From positions 186,001 to 250,000 of the forward strand of contig NZ_LZSV01000002.1 of assembly GCF_001665605.1 (NCBI RefSeq): a stretch of DNA of 64,000 nucleotides, read 5' to 3'. Shown here in pieces: positions 8,157 to 16,465 of the stretch. Every line of letters starts with the position of its first letter. Position 1 is the stretch's first letter. Below the pieces are notes generated by a model, which searched no databases, was not told the origin of the DNA, and saw nothing but the letters and a program-made list of their open reading frames with translations. Position numbers and translations under genes: made by a program. This stretch comes from Mycobacterium sp. 852014-50255_SCH5639931. Lineage in GTDB: Bacteria > Actinomycetota > Actinomycetes > Mycobacteriales > Mycobacteriaceae.

Positions 8157-9305
8157 ATGCGGGAAACAGTCATCGTCGAAGCCGTGCGCACAGCGGTGGG
8201 GAAGCGCAACGGCGGCCTGTCCGGGATGCACGCCGCCGACCTGTCCGCCGTCGTCCTGGACGAACTCCTGCAACGCACGGGTGTCGACCCGGAGATCATC
8301 GACGACGTGGTCTGGGGATGTGTGTCCCAGGTGGGTGACCAGTCGAGCAACATCGGCCGCTACGCGGTGCTGGCCGCCGGATGGCCCGAGACCATCCCCG
8401 GGACCACCGTCAACCGGGCGTGCGGCTCCAGCCAGCAGGCGCTCGATTTCGCTGTGCAGGCGGTGATGTCCGGTCAGCAGGATGTCGTCGTCGCCGGCGG
8501 TGTCGAGGTCATGAGCCGCGTTCCGCTGGGTTCGGCCAGGGCGACCGGCATGCCGTACGGCCCCAAGGTGCTCGCCCGCTATGACGGCTTCTCCTTCAAC
8601 CAGGGCCTGTCGGCGGAGATGATCGCCAAGAAGTGGGGCTTCTCCCGCACCCGGCTCGACGAGTACTCCGCCCAGTCCCACGAGCGGGCCGCCGCGGCCC
8701 AGGACGCCGGCGCGTTCACCGACCAGATCGTGCCGGTGTTCACCGAGGACGAAGCGGTCGTCGCCGCCGACGAGGGAATCCGGCGGGGGACCACGGTCGA
8801 GAAACTCAGCGGACTCAAGCCGGCCTTCACCGAAGACGGGGTGATCCACGCGGGCAATTCCTCCCAGATCTCCGACGGCGCGGCCGCGCTGCTGGTGACG
8901 ACGGCGGAGATGGCCGTCGAGCTGGGGCTGACGCCGCTGGTTCGCTACCTGGCTGGGGCGGTGACCGGGGCGGACCCGGTGCTGATGCTCACCGGGCCCA
9001 TCCCGGCGACCGAGAAGGTGCTGAAGAAGGCCGGCATACCCCTCCCAGAGGTGGGCGCGTTCGAGGTGAACGAGGCCTTCGCGCCCGTGCCGCTGGCATG
9101 GATCACCGAAACGGGGGCGGACCCTGGGCGGGTCAACCCGCTCGGCGGTGCCATCGCGCTGGGGCACCCCCTGGGCGCTTCCGGTGCGGTGTTGATGACG
9201 CGGATGGCCCACCACATGCGCGACAACGGGATTCGCTACGGGCTACAGACGATGTGCGAGGGCGGCGGCACCGCGAACGCCACCCTGGTCGAGCTCGTGC
9301 GCTAG
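8157..9305 (+). CDS. fadA: Thiolase (acetyl-CoA acyltransferase)
   Basis: A 382-residue thiolase with all catalytic elements: Cys in VNRACGSSQQAL near residue 87, FEVNEAFAPVPLAW, the His motif GGAIALGHPLGASGA and the second Cys in MCEGGGTANA. It should cleave 3-ketoacyl-CoA to acetyl-CoA (or propionyl-CoA) and a shortened acyl-CoA. The ATG at 8157 follows GGAGTAGGG; longer frames upstream lie inside the hydratase gene. It is the last gene of the beta-oxidation operon; a weak CGGCG/CGCCG hairpin (9308-9320) follows the stop. The particular fadA paralogue is uncertain. Confidence 0.93.
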   Translation: MRETVIVEAVRTAVGKRNGGLSGMHAADLSAVVLDELLQRTGVDPEIIDDVVWGCVSQVGDQSSNIGRYAVLAAGWPETIPGTTVNRACGSSQQALDFAVQAVMSGQQDVVVAGGVEVMSRVPLGSARATGMPYGPKVLARYDGFSFNQGLSAEMIAKKWGFSRTRLDEYSAQSHERAAAAQDAGAFTDQIVPVFTEDEAVVAADEGIRRGTTVEKLSGLKPAFTEDGVIHAGNSSQISDGAAALLVTTAEMAVELGLTPLVRYLAGAVTGADPVLMLTGPIPATEKVLKKAGIPLPEVGAFEVNEAFAPVPLAWITETGADPGRVNPLGGAIALGHPLGASGAVLMTRMAHHMRDNGIRYGLQTMCEGGGTANATLVELVR

Positions 9306-9349
9306 CCCGGCGGCACGCCGCAAGACGAAAAAGGCACCCCGCGTGACGG

Positions 9350-9392
9350 TTGTCACAGCGGCCAAACTAACCTACTGTGTGTTCACTAGGTT
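9350..9392 (+). promoter_or_regulatory. Promoter and probable autoregulatory operator of the TetR gene
   Basis: An inverted repeat AACCTACTG-N6-CACTAGGTT (9369-9392, 8 of 9 arm bases paired) lies 32 bases before the TetR start. A -35-like TTGTCA (9350-9355) and -10-like TACTGT (9373-9378) with a 17-base spacer place the -10 inside the repeat. That layout fits repression by the adjacent TetR protein. A second repeat, TGAC-N4-GTCA, is at 9344-9355. Confidence 0.5.
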
Positions 9393-9424
9393 GGTTCAGC
9401 CCGCCAATCGGCCAAAGGAGTCCG

Positions 9425-10018
9425 GTGCCCGACGCACGGCGATACGACACGTTGCTCGCCAAAGGCGAGGACCGCAAGCAGCGGATACTCGACGTCGCGC
9501 AACGGCTGCTCACGCACAACGGCTGGCGCAGCACCACCCTCGCCCAGATCGCCGGCGAGGCCGGGGTCACCCCCGCAGGATTGCTGCATCACTTCGAGTC
9601 CAAAGTGCAGCTGCTGCACGCCGTCCTCGACGCGCGTGATCTCGACGACGACCTCCATGCCGACCGGACCGGGGACCTCTTCGCCCAGATCGCCCAGGTC
9701 GCCGACCGGTTCAACCGGGCACCCGAACTGGTCGGAACGTTCACCGTGCTGCTGGTCGAAAACATCCTTCCCGACGCTCCGCTGCACGACCGGATGCTGG
9801 CCCGGCATCGCGCCGCGACCGACATCGTTGCCGACCTGATCCGCCGCGGGCAGGCGGATGGCCGGTACCGCAGAGACCTAGACCCCGCCGTCAAGGCAGT
9901 GGAAATACTCGCCTTCGTCCACGGAATGGAAACCACATGGTTGCTCGATCCATCGATACCGCTAACCGAGGTGTTCAAGCAGTACGCCGAGACTCTGGCG
10001 CGGGACTTCGCCCCGTAG
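9425..10018 (+). CDS. TetR-family transcriptional regulator
   Basis: The 197-residue protein has an N-terminal TetR helix-turn-helix (RILDVAQRLLTHNGWRS, TLAQIAGEAGV, LLHHFESK at about residues 19-62) and a variable ligand-binding C-terminal domain. The start is GTG at 9425, chosen for the AAAGGAG site 6-7 bases upstream. The inverted repeat at 9369-9392 is its likely operator. It lies between the beta-oxidation operon and a P450 operon, either of which it could control, but no second copy of its putative operator was found in front of them. Confidence 0.92.
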   Translation: MPDARRYDTLLAKGEDRKQRILDVAQRLLTHNGWRSTTLAQIAGEAGVTPAGLLHHFESKVQLLHAVLDARDLDDDLHADRTGDLFAQIAQVADRFNRAPELVGTFTVLLVENILPDAPLHDRMLARHRAATDIVADLIRRGQADGRYRRDLDPAVKAVEILAFVHGMETTWLLDPSIPLTEVFKQYAETLARDFAP

Positions 10019-10035
10019 AAGAGCGGCGCGAGGAC

Positions 10036-10551
10036 ATGAGATATCGGCTCGACGTCGTCGCCGCCACCGTCGTCGACGTGGTGCGATTCGCCGGCGGCTG
10101 GCTTTTCGACCGGGCGATGGCTGGGTGGGACGTCACCGTGCTCCTGGCGGACCTGGCCGACAACGCCGACGACCGGCCGCTGCAGATCCTTGGCGCCCAG
10201 GTGATCGACCTGGAAGAGGCGTTGGCGTCGGTGCAGTCTCGTCCTCGTCCCCAGGCCCTGGCGGCGGCGGCGGACTTGTTCGGCTGCGACCCGCGGGTCC
10301 GGCAAGGGGTGTTGCAGGCCCTTGATCACGGCGTCACCGAGGTCACGCTGTGGGGGGAGACCTGGCCGGCCGAGCTCGACGACAGCGTCGGCCTGGTGCA
10401 GCACCGGCTGAGCATGGCCGCCCACACGTTCAAAGCCCAGGCCCTGGCCGCCGCCGCGGTGCCGCACGGCTCGATCGGTCACGCGGAGACCTTCCGCAGC
10501 GGGCTCCTGGCCTGGCCATCGGTCGCCGCGGATCTGGTTCCCGCCGGCTAA
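10036..10551 (+). CDS. Conserved protein of unknown function
   Basis: The 171-residue protein starts MRYRLDVVAATVVDVVRFAG after a GCGAGG ribosome site, 17 bases after the TetR stop, and is likely co-transcribed with it. It has an alternating alpha/beta pattern (WDVTVLLADLADN, RPLQILGAQVIDLEEAL) and no signal peptide, membrane segment or recognised motif. I do not recognise the family. The location behind a regulator suggests an accessory or sensor role, without evidence. A longer frame beginning upstream would overlap the TetR gene and is not favoured. Confidence 0.7.
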   Translation: MRYRLDVVAATVVDVVRFAGGWLFDRAMAGWDVTVLLADLADNADDRPLQILGAQVIDLEEALASVQSRPRPQALAAAADLFGCDPRVRQGVLQALDHGVTEVTLWGETWPAELDDSVGLVQHRLSMAAHTFKAQALAAAAVPHGSIGHAETFRSGLLAWPSVAADLVPAG

Positions 10552-10638
10552 CGCCGCACACCGCGCCTCGCACCCTCGGCGACGGCCGACCCTCGTTGAC
10601 GACCAACCAGGCCGTGTGGAAATGTAATACTCATCTGC

Positions 10639-10653
10639 GAGAGGCGCGTTCTC
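10639..10653. promoter_or_regulatory. Degenerate copy of the GAGAAT-type operator
   Basis: The bases read GAGAGG CGC GTTCTC, 9 of 12 matches to GAGAAT-N3-ATTCTC, with the outer GAGA/TTCTC kept and a GC extension like the strong copy at 28655. It ends 26 bases before the P450 ATG at 10680, the same distance class as the strong copies at 28672 and 58048. Confidence 0.4.
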
Positions 10654-10679
10654 ACTAGCCGAGATTCAAGGAGCAGGAG

Positions 10680-11951
10680 ATGACGAACGAATTCTCCGAG
10701 TTGGACTTCTTCCGCGGCAGCGAGCTCATCGAAGACCCGTACCCCTACTACGAGGCGCTGCGCCGGCAGTGCCCCGTCACGCGGGAGAGCCATCACGACG
10801 TCACCATGATCACCGGTTGGGACGAGGCGTGCGCGGTGCTCAACGACGCCGAGACGTGGTCCTCATGCATCTCCGTCACCGGCCCGTTTCCCGGCTTTCC
10901 GGTGCCGCTGGAAGGCGACGACGTCACCGAACTGATCGAGAAACACCGCGACGAATTGCCGTTCAGCGACCAGCTGCCGACCCTCGATCCCCCTACCCAC
11001 ACCAACCACCGCTCGCTGCTGATGCGGCTGATCACCCCGAAGCGCCTCAAGGAGAACGAGGACGCCATGTGGGTGCTCGCCGACCAGGTGCTCGACACAT
11101 TCCTGGCACCCGGCCACGGCGAATTCATCAAGGGCTTTGCAGGACCGTTCACGCTGCTGGTCATCGCCGACCTGCTCGGCGTGCCCGAGGAGGATCGCGA
11201 CAAGTTCATCAAGGGCATCCGCGACCACTCGGGTGGCGGGGTCGGGGGCACCAAGGGCTCGCTGGCGCACAGCCCGCTGGAATTCCTCTACGGTCTCTTC
11301 TCCGACTACGTCATCGACCGCCGGCGCGACCCCCGCGACGATGTGCTGACCGGCCTGGCCACCGCCACCTACCCGGACGGCTCGACCCCCGACGTCGAAG
11401 ACGTGGCGCGGGTGGCCAGCAACGTCTTCTCCGCGGGCCAGGAGACCACCGTCCGGCTGCTGGGTGCCGCCCTGCAGACGCTTGGGGAGCGGCCCGACAT
11501 CCAGGCGCAGTTGCGCAAGGACCGCAGCCTGATCCCCAACTTCATCGAGGAGTCGTTGCGCCACGAGAGCCCGGTCAAGGGCGACTTCCGATTGAATCGG
11601 GTACCCGCCAACGTCGGTGGTGTGGACCTGCCCGCGGGCACCACCGTCATGGTTGTCCAAGCGGCCGCCAACCGTGATCCCCGCCGGTTCGACGACCCCA
11701 CCACCTTCGACCCGGCCCGCAAGAACGCCCGCCAGCACATCTCGTTCGGGCGCGGCATCCACAGCTGCCCCGGCGCGCCGCTGGCGCGCGCCGAAACCCG
11801 GGTGGCGATCGAGCGCCTGCTCGACCGGACGTCTGACATCAGGATCAACGAAGACCTGCACGGCCCGGCGAATGACCGCCGCTACCAATACGTTCCGACG
11901 TACATCCTGCGCGGCCTGACGGAACTGCACCTGGAGTTCACCCCGGCATGA
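10680..11951 (+). CDS. Cytochrome P450
   Basis: A complete 423-residue soluble P450. Visible elements are the I-helix SAGQETT near residue 250, the K-helix EESLR near 289 and the haem loop SFGRGIHSCPGAPLAR with the Cys thiolate near 363. It should mono-oxygenate a hydrophobic substrate using electrons from a ferredoxin. The ferredoxin gene follows with an ATGA overlap and a DUF1330 gene completes the operon. The ribosome site AAGGAGCAGGAG supports the ATG. It is clearly paralogous to the P450 at 54177 (shared SLIP-FIEESLR-SPVK and YILRGL-ELHL regions), so both probably accept related substrates. Confidence 0.95.
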   Translation: MTNEFSELDFFRGSELIEDPYPYYEALRRQCPVTRESHHDVTMITGWDEACAVLNDAETWSSCISVTGPFPGFPVPLEGDDVTELIEKHRDELPFSDQLPTLDPPTHTNHRSLLMRLITPKRLKENEDAMWVLADQVLDTFLAPGHGEFIKGFAGPFTLLVIADLLGVPEEDRDKFIKGIRDHSGGGVGGTKGSLAHSPLEFLYGLFSDYVIDRRRDPRDDVLTGLATATYPDGSTPDVEDVARVASNVFSAGQETTVRLLGAALQTLGERPDIQAQLRKDRSLIPNFIEESLRHESPVKGDFRLNRVPANVGGVDLPAGTTVMVVQAAANRDPRRFDDPTTFDPARKNARQHISFGRGIHSCPGAPLARAETRVAIERLLDRTSDIRINEDLHGPANDRRYQYVPTYILRGLTELHLEFTPA

Positions 11952-12136
11952 AAGTCACAGTCGACGACCAGCGCTGTCGCGGTCACGGCGTCTGCACGAC
12001 GCTGTGCCCGGAAGTGTTCAGCCTCACCGACGACGGCTACGCGGAGGCGATAACCTCCGATGTCCCAACGGAATTCGAAGCGGCCACCCAAGAGGCGATC
12101 GAGTGCTGCCCCGAACAGGCCATCAGCAAGATCTAA
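11948..12136 (+). CDS. P450-type small ferredoxin, CxxHxxC variant
   Basis: The 62-residue ferredoxin has cluster cysteines C10, C16 and C54 (ECCPEQAI); the position that is Cys in 4Fe-4S ferredoxins is H13. This CxxHxxC...CP pattern is known among mycobacterial P450 ferredoxins, which carry 3Fe-4S or unusual clusters. Extra cysteines occur at 20 and 53. It overlaps the P450 stop by ATGA, so it is its likely electron donor. No ferredoxin reductase is adjacent. Confidence 0.92.
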   Translation: MKVTVDDQRCRGHGVCTTLCPEVFSLTDDGYAEAITSDVPTEFEAATQEAIECCPEQAISKI

Positions 12137-12145
12137 GGAGATTCA

Positions 12146-12430
12146 GTGGCGAAAGGGTACGTCATTCTTACCGAGGCCATTAAGGACCCGGAGGGCATGA
12201 AAGCCTATGGGCGGGCGGCCGGTTCGGCGATGGCCGGGGCCACCATTCTGGCGGTGGACACCGCTCCCGAGGTGATCGAGGGCACCTGGCACGGCGACCA
12301 GACCGTCGTGCTGGAGTTCGAATCGGTGGACGCGGCCCGCGAGTGGTACGAGTCCGAGGGCTACCAACAGGCGGCGAAACTGCGGCAGGCGGCGGCCGAC
12401 TGCAACGCCGTCATCCTGTCCGGATTCTGA
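12146..12430 (+). CDS. DUF1330 family protein
   Basis: The 94-residue protein matches the DUF1330 dimeric alpha/beta-barrel family: GYVILTEAIKDPEGMKAYG at the N-terminus, VIEGTWHGD and VVLEFESVDAAREWYESEGY. Function is not established for the family, though the fold resembles small monooxygenase and EthD-like proteins. The start is GTG after AAGGAG, 9 bases past the ferredoxin stop, so it is the third gene of the P450 operon. Its stop is 3 bases from the stop of the converging ferredoxin gene, leaving no room for a terminator between them. Confidence 0.85.
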   Translation: MAKGYVILTEAIKDPEGMKAYGRAAGSAMAGATILAVDTAPEVIEGTWHGDQTVVLEFESVDAAREWYESEGYQQAAKLRQAAADCNAVILSGF

Positions 12431-12433
12431 TCG

Positions 12434-12634
12434 CTACTCGCCCACAATCGAGATGGCCTGCCGCGGGCACTGACGAACGGCCTCACGCACGTCCGTCTCA
12501 TTCTCCGGGGTGACCTCTTCCTGCAAGACGCTCAGCATGTCGTCATCGCCGAGGAGGAAGATCTCCGGATTGATGCCCATGCAGACACCGTTGCTCTCGC
12601 AGAGCTCCCAATCGACTTCGATTTTCTTGGTCAC
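12434..12634 (-). CDS. P450-type small ferredoxin, CxxNxxC variant
   Basis: The 66-residue ferredoxin has C12, C18 and C56 (QCPRQAI) with N15 at the position of the missing fourth cysteine. The start is GTG at 12634 behind GGTGAGGGGG; the open frame continues into the P450 gene but that part is a shadow. It follows the P450 at 12645 by 10 bases and is its probable redox partner. A cluster of 3Fe-4S type is expected from the family pattern. Confidence 0.9.
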   Translation of the reverse strand: MTKKIEVDWELCESNGVCMGINPEIFLLGDDDMLSVLQEEVTPENETDVREAVRQCPRQAISIVGE

Positions 12635-12644
12635 GCCGACCCCC

Positions 12645-13850
12645 TCACCGAAGTACCTTGACGGGCACGTTCTTCCAGCCCGCCACATTCTGCATGGTGA
12701 CCCGTGTGCAGCCCGCCCAGTCCACCTCGTAGCGCGGCATGAATTCGAGGAGCCGCTCCAGCGCGATCCTGCTTTCCATGCGGGCCAGCGCGGCGCCAAG
12801 GCAGCTGTGGATTCCGTACCCGAGCCCGAGGTGCTGGGCCTCGGTCTGGTCACGCTCGATGTCAAACGTGTCGGCGTCGGTGAAGGCCTCGGGATCGCGG
12901 TTCGCCGCTGCGCCACAGAGGAACACCGGCTTGCCCGGAGGGATCACGCCACCACTGACATGAGCCTCCCTGAGCGTGTAGCGGACGTTGTACTGCACCG
13001 GTCCCTCGTAGCGCAGCAGCTCTTCCACCGCGCCGGGGATCTTGTCGCGATCCTCCTGTAGCTTCTGCCACTGGTCGGGGTGACGGGCGAAGATCACGGC
13101 CGCGTTGCCGAGCAGCTTGGTGACGGTCTCGGCGCCCGCCCCGCCGAGAAGGGTCGCGAAGCCCGTGATCTCGATGTCGTCGAGCTTGCGGGGCTGACCA
13201 TTCTCGCCCGGGATCTCGGCCGCGATCAGCCGGCTGATCATGTCGTCCTGCGGGTCCGCGCGCCGTTCCTGGATCAGGCCGAAGTAGTACATCGCCGTGT
13301 CGATGTTGGCCTGCATGCCGGCTTCGCTGGTCTCGATCTGCCCGGGTTCGCGGGACAGGCTGGTGTCGATCCAGTGGCGCACCTGCTGACGGTATTCCTC
13401 CGGCACCCCCGCCATCCGGGTGATGACTTCCACGGGGAATGGCCCGGAGAAGTCCTGGACCACGTCGAAGTTGTCCGGGTCGGCGGCGCCCAGGTACTTG
13501 TCGATCACCTCGATGACGGTCTCGCGCTGCGATTGGATCGCCCGCGGAGTGAACGCCTTGTTGAGCAGGCTACGCATGTGGCGATGTTCGGGCGGATCCA
13601 TGAAGATGATCGACTTCTGCTCGGGGGGGAGGCCTTTGCGCACCATCGCCAGATCGCAGCCGCGCGCCGAGGAGTACGTCTCGAAGTCCTTGAATGCCGC
13701 CGCGACGTCCTCGTGGCGGGTCAACGCGTAGAAGTCCTCTTTTTCGTCGTAGTACAGCGGCGCGTCCTCGCGCATCCGTCGATAGACGTCGAACGGGTTG
13801 TTGAAGTAGTCCTCGGAATACGGATCGAAGACGACCTTCGGTTTTGTCAC
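12645..13850 (-). CDS. Cytochrome P450
   Basis: A 401-residue P450 with I-helix GGAGAETVTKLL near residue 237, K-helix EELLRYEGP and haem loop GLGYGIHSCLG near residue 348. The first haem-loop residue, usually Phe, is Leu. An early SIIFMDPPEHRHMRSLLNKAF matches the family's C-helix region. It is followed by its own ferredoxin gene. A 112-base gap separates it from the dehydrogenase genes upstream; this gap has AACGGTAACGGTAAT, a short direct repeat, but no GAGAAT palindrome, so it may have its own promoter. The substrate is unknown. Confidence 0.95.
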   Translation of the reverse strand: MTKPKVVFDPYSEDYFNNPFDVYRRMREDAPLYYDEKEDFYALTRHEDVAAAFKDFETYSSARGCDLAMVRKGLPPEQKSIIFMDPPEHRHMRSLLNKAFTPRAIQSQRETVIEVIDKYLGAADPDNFDVVQDFSGPFPVEVITRMAGVPEEYRQQVRHWIDTSLSREPGQIETSEAGMQANIDTAMYYFGLIQERRADPQDDMISRLIAAEIPGENGQPRKLDDIEITGFATLLGGAGAETVTKLLGNAAVIFARHPDQWQKLQEDRDKIPGAVEELLRYEGPVQYNVRYTLREAHVSGGVIPPGKPVFLCGAAANRDPEAFTDADTFDIERDQTEAQHLGLGYGIHSCLGAALARMESRIALERLLEFMPRYEVDWAGCTRVTMQNVAGWKNVPVKVLR

Positions 13851-13962
13851 TGAATCCTCCTCAGCGGCGAGGGCGGGCTGAAACCTTTACAGCGGAGTCG
13901 TTCACTGTAACGGTAACGGTAATACCTTCGTGACGAACCGGAAAGACCGAAACACGGGTATC

Positions 13963-14763
13963 TCAACCCCTCTTCGCGACGTTCATGGCCCTGATGGCGT
14001 CATCGAGTGCGCCCAGGTCGCTGCAGAGTTCATCGCTGATGTTGCGCACCACCGTCACGTCCTTGCTGACGAATTCGCCGGCGACCTCAATGAACGACTC
14101 GACGGAGCCGCCCGCCGCCACCAGGTTCAAGACGCGGCTGCTCGCGCTGCCGTGCGCCAGGGCGGTCAGCAGCGTCGACTCCGGCACGCCCAGCTGCTGG
14201 CCCAGCCTGATCGATTCCGCGAGCAGCCCGATATGCCCCGCGAACAAGGCGTTGTTGACCAGCTTCACCCTTTGTCCGGTTCCGGCGGGCCCGACGTGCA
14301 AGACGGGATCGCCGTAGCAGCTCAGCACCGGCCGCGTCCGGGTCACCGCCTCGTCGGTGCCACCCACGAAGAGGGTGAGCCGGCCGGCCGCGATGTCGTG
14401 CGGGCCCCCGCTGACCGCCGCATCGACGACGTCGACGCCGTCGGCGCGTGCGGCCAGGGCTTCGATTGTCTTCGGACTGGCGGTGGTGTGCACCACCAGC
14501 GCCGAACCGGGCGGCATGGCGGAGAGCAACCCGCCGTCCAGGCATACCTCGCGCACCTGTTCATCGCTGAACACGCAGAGCACCACGACATCGGCCCGAG
14601 CGCCGGCCGCTGCCACCCCGTGGACCGCCCGGGCGCCGAGCTGCTCGAGATCGCCCCGCCGGTCCTCGGTCCGGCCCACAGCCCGGACGTCGTGTCCGGC
14701 CGCTATCAGCCGGGTCACCATCGGGCGGCCCATCCGGCCCGCGCCGATGAAACCGACTCTCAC
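13963..14763 (-). CDS. Beta-hydroxyacid dehydrogenase (HIBADH family)
   Basis: The 266-residue NAD(P)-dependent dehydrogenase has a Rossmann start MRVGFIGAGRMGRPM, the substrate motif DAAVSGGPHDIAAG and the catalytic-lysine helix GQRVKLVNNALF. These are the 3-hydroxyisobutyrate dehydrogenase-family landmarks. It should oxidise a beta-hydroxy acid or reduce the corresponding semialdehyde/keto form. Its start overlaps the stop of a close paralogue (14760) by ATGA. The two may form a heteromer or handle different stereoisomers. A third copy is at 26460. Confidence 0.9.
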   Translation of the reverse strand: MRVGFIGAGRMGRPMVTRLIAAGHDVRAVGRTEDRRGDLEQLGARAVHGVAAAGARADVVVLCVFSDEQVREVCLDGGLLSAMPPGSALVVHTTASPKTIEALAARADGVDVVDAAVSGGPHDIAAGRLTLFVGGTDEAVTRTRPVLSCYGDPVLHVGPAGTGQRVKLVNNALFAGHIGLLAESIRLGQQLGVPESTLLTALAHGSASSRVLNLVAAGGSVESFIEVAGEFVSKDVTVVRNISDELCSDLGALDDAIRAMNVAKRG

Positions 14764-15575
14764 CGCGGATGGCCCATGAGGATCAGGGCGGCGTCGGCCG
14801 CATCCAGCACGGCGCCGCCGTTTGCCCCGGCTCGATCGGCCAAGTCGACCACCAGGCGAACGTCCTTTTGCAGCAGCGTCCCGGCGACTCCGGCAAGCCG
14901 GTCCAACCCGCCGATGCCGCCAAGGGCGTTGAGCGCGAAGCTATTCCCGCTGCTGCGAGAGACGACTTCGGTAAGGCGGTCCGGGTCGACGCCGAGCGCC
15001 GAGGCCAGCGACAGCGCGGTGGCCGCAGTGGCCAGGTGGGCGGTGAACATCAGATTGTTGAGCAGCTTGGTGGTTTGACCGGAACCCAGCTCGCCGAGGT
15101 GGACGATCGGATCGGCATAGGTGGCGAAGACCGGGCGGCAACGCTCGACGACGTCCGCGTCGCCCCCGACCATCACCAGGAGGCGCCCTTCGGACGCCGC
15201 CCCGCCACCACCGCTCACGGGCGCGTCGATCACCGAAATTCCCTTGGTTGCAGCCTCATTCGCCAGTTCGCGGCAGGTGTTGGGATGCACGGTGCTGTGC
15301 ACGGCGATCACCCCACCCGGCTCCATCGCCGCCAACAGCCCGCGCTCACCGCTCGCGATCTCGTCGATGTCGGCGTCGCCCACCACGCATAGGCAGACCA
15401 GATCACTGGCCGCGGCGAGCGCGGCCGGCGATTCGGCGATCTTCGCGTCGATGTCGGCGAACGGCTCGAGGGTTGCGGGTCTGCGCGCCCACAGCGTCGT
15501 CTGGTAGCCGGCCTCGATGATCCGCCGTGCCATCGGGCCGCCCTGGCTGCCCAGGCCGATGAATCCGACTCTCAT
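14760..15575 (-). CDS. Beta-hydroxyacid dehydrogenase (HIBADH family), second copy
   Basis: This 271-residue paralogue begins MRVGFIGLGSQGGPM, with Gln in place of the usual Met of GxGxMG, and has DAPVSGGGGAASEG and the catalytic-lysine segment GQTTKLLNNLMF. It is embedded between an alpha/beta hydrolase and the first dehydrogenase with 4-base ATGA overlaps on both sides, so it is an inner cistron of the 18126-13963 operon. The Gln change is outside the catalytic residues and activity is expected. Its substrate is not evident. Confidence 0.9.
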   Translation of the reverse strand: MRVGFIGLGSQGGPMARRIIEAGYQTTLWARRPATLEPFADIDAKIAESPAALAAASDLVCLCVVGDADIDEIASGERGLLAAMEPGGVIAVHSTVHPNTCRELANEAATKGISVIDAPVSGGGGAASEGRLLVMVGGDADVVERCRPVFATYADPIVHLGELGSGQTTKLLNNLMFTAHLATAATALSLASALGVDPDRLTEVVSRSSGNSFALNALGGIGGLDRLAGVAGTLLQKDVRLVVDLADRAGANGGAVLDAADAALILMGHPR

Positions 15576-16465
15576 CCGGCCTCCAGGTCGCCTTCTGTGT
15601 CAACGGGATTCGCGCGGACGGCCACGCAGTCGTCGGCGAACGCGAAAACTTTTTCGTGGTACGCGGGCGCGGTATGGCCGAGGCTCATGTTGTGTCCCGC
15701 GTCGGGCTGGTGATGCACGGTGAACCGTGGCGAGCCGGAGAACAGCTCCTCGATCTCGGCCATCGCGGAAGCGTCGTTCTGCCAGACCCTTTCGTGCTCG
15801 GCGATGCTGAAGTGCACCGGGACCCGCACGGCGGGGGCGAGCGCCGGAAAGTCTTGGCGGGCCCAGTTGGACACCATCTGGTCCTCGTAAGATGGCGCGG
15901 TCGGAGAGACCGTGACCCCGGTGAGGACCTCGGGCGGATAGAGATGCTCCGGATGCCACAGCAGCTCGCGCAGGCCGGCCGGGCGTCGTTCGCGCGTCGC
16001 GGTTTTCAGGATGTCCCGGGCCGCCGGGTGATAACGCCGGCCCGTGCCGGCCAGTTCGATGCCCAGCAGGTCGCCTCCCCGCTCGTCGGCGCCCATTCGC
16101 ATCACGAGTTCACACCCGCCGGAATGGCCCATCAGGAACAAGCCCGCACCGCGCGGTCGGTCCCCGAGGATGCGATCCACCGCCCCGTAGGCAAGGTTGA
16201 TCCGCTGTTCGGGCAGGGCCATCGCCTCCGGGTAGGGCGCGGAGCTGCCGTAGCCGGGCCGATCGAGCGCCACCACGGTGAATCCGGCTGCGGCGCCGGT
16301 ACGTAGCAGGGACAACGACGGGTGACCCGGGCAATCGAAATAGATCGCGGTGGTGCCTCCGCCGTGGATGGCCACGATGACGGCCTTGGGATCGGGGGCT
16401 TCGGCGATCAGGGCCGACATCGGCACGCCATCGACGATCACCAGCCTGGGCCGGGGGGCGCTCAT
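15572..16465 (-). CDS. Alpha/beta hydrolase
   Basis: A 297-residue alpha/beta-hydrolase fold protein with an oxyanion stretch AIHGGGTTAIYF, nucleophile elbow LMGHSGGCEL and late His in PDAGHNMSLGH. It should be an esterase, lactonase or C-C hydrolase. The ATG at 16463-16465 overlaps the stop of the thiolase fusion (ATGA), which decides the start over the much longer open frame upstream. It lies in an operon between a retro-aldolase-like protein and two hydroxyacid dehydrogenases, suggesting processing of a side-chain or ring fragment. Confidence 0.88.
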   Translation of the reverse strand: MSAPRPRLVIVDGVPMSALIAEAPDPKAVIVAIHGGGTTAIYFDCPGHPSLSLLRTGAAAGFTVVALDRPGYGSSAPYPEAMALPEQRINLAYGAVDRILGDRPRGAGLFLMGHSGGCELVMRMGADERGGDLLGIELAGTGRRYHPAARDILKTATRERRPAGLRELLWHPEHLYPPEVLTGVTVSPTAPSYEDQMVSNWARQDFPALAPAVRVPVHFSIAEHERVWQNDASAMAEIEELFSGSPRFTVHHQPDAGHNMSLGHTAPAYHEKVFAFADDCVAVRANPVDTEGDLEAG

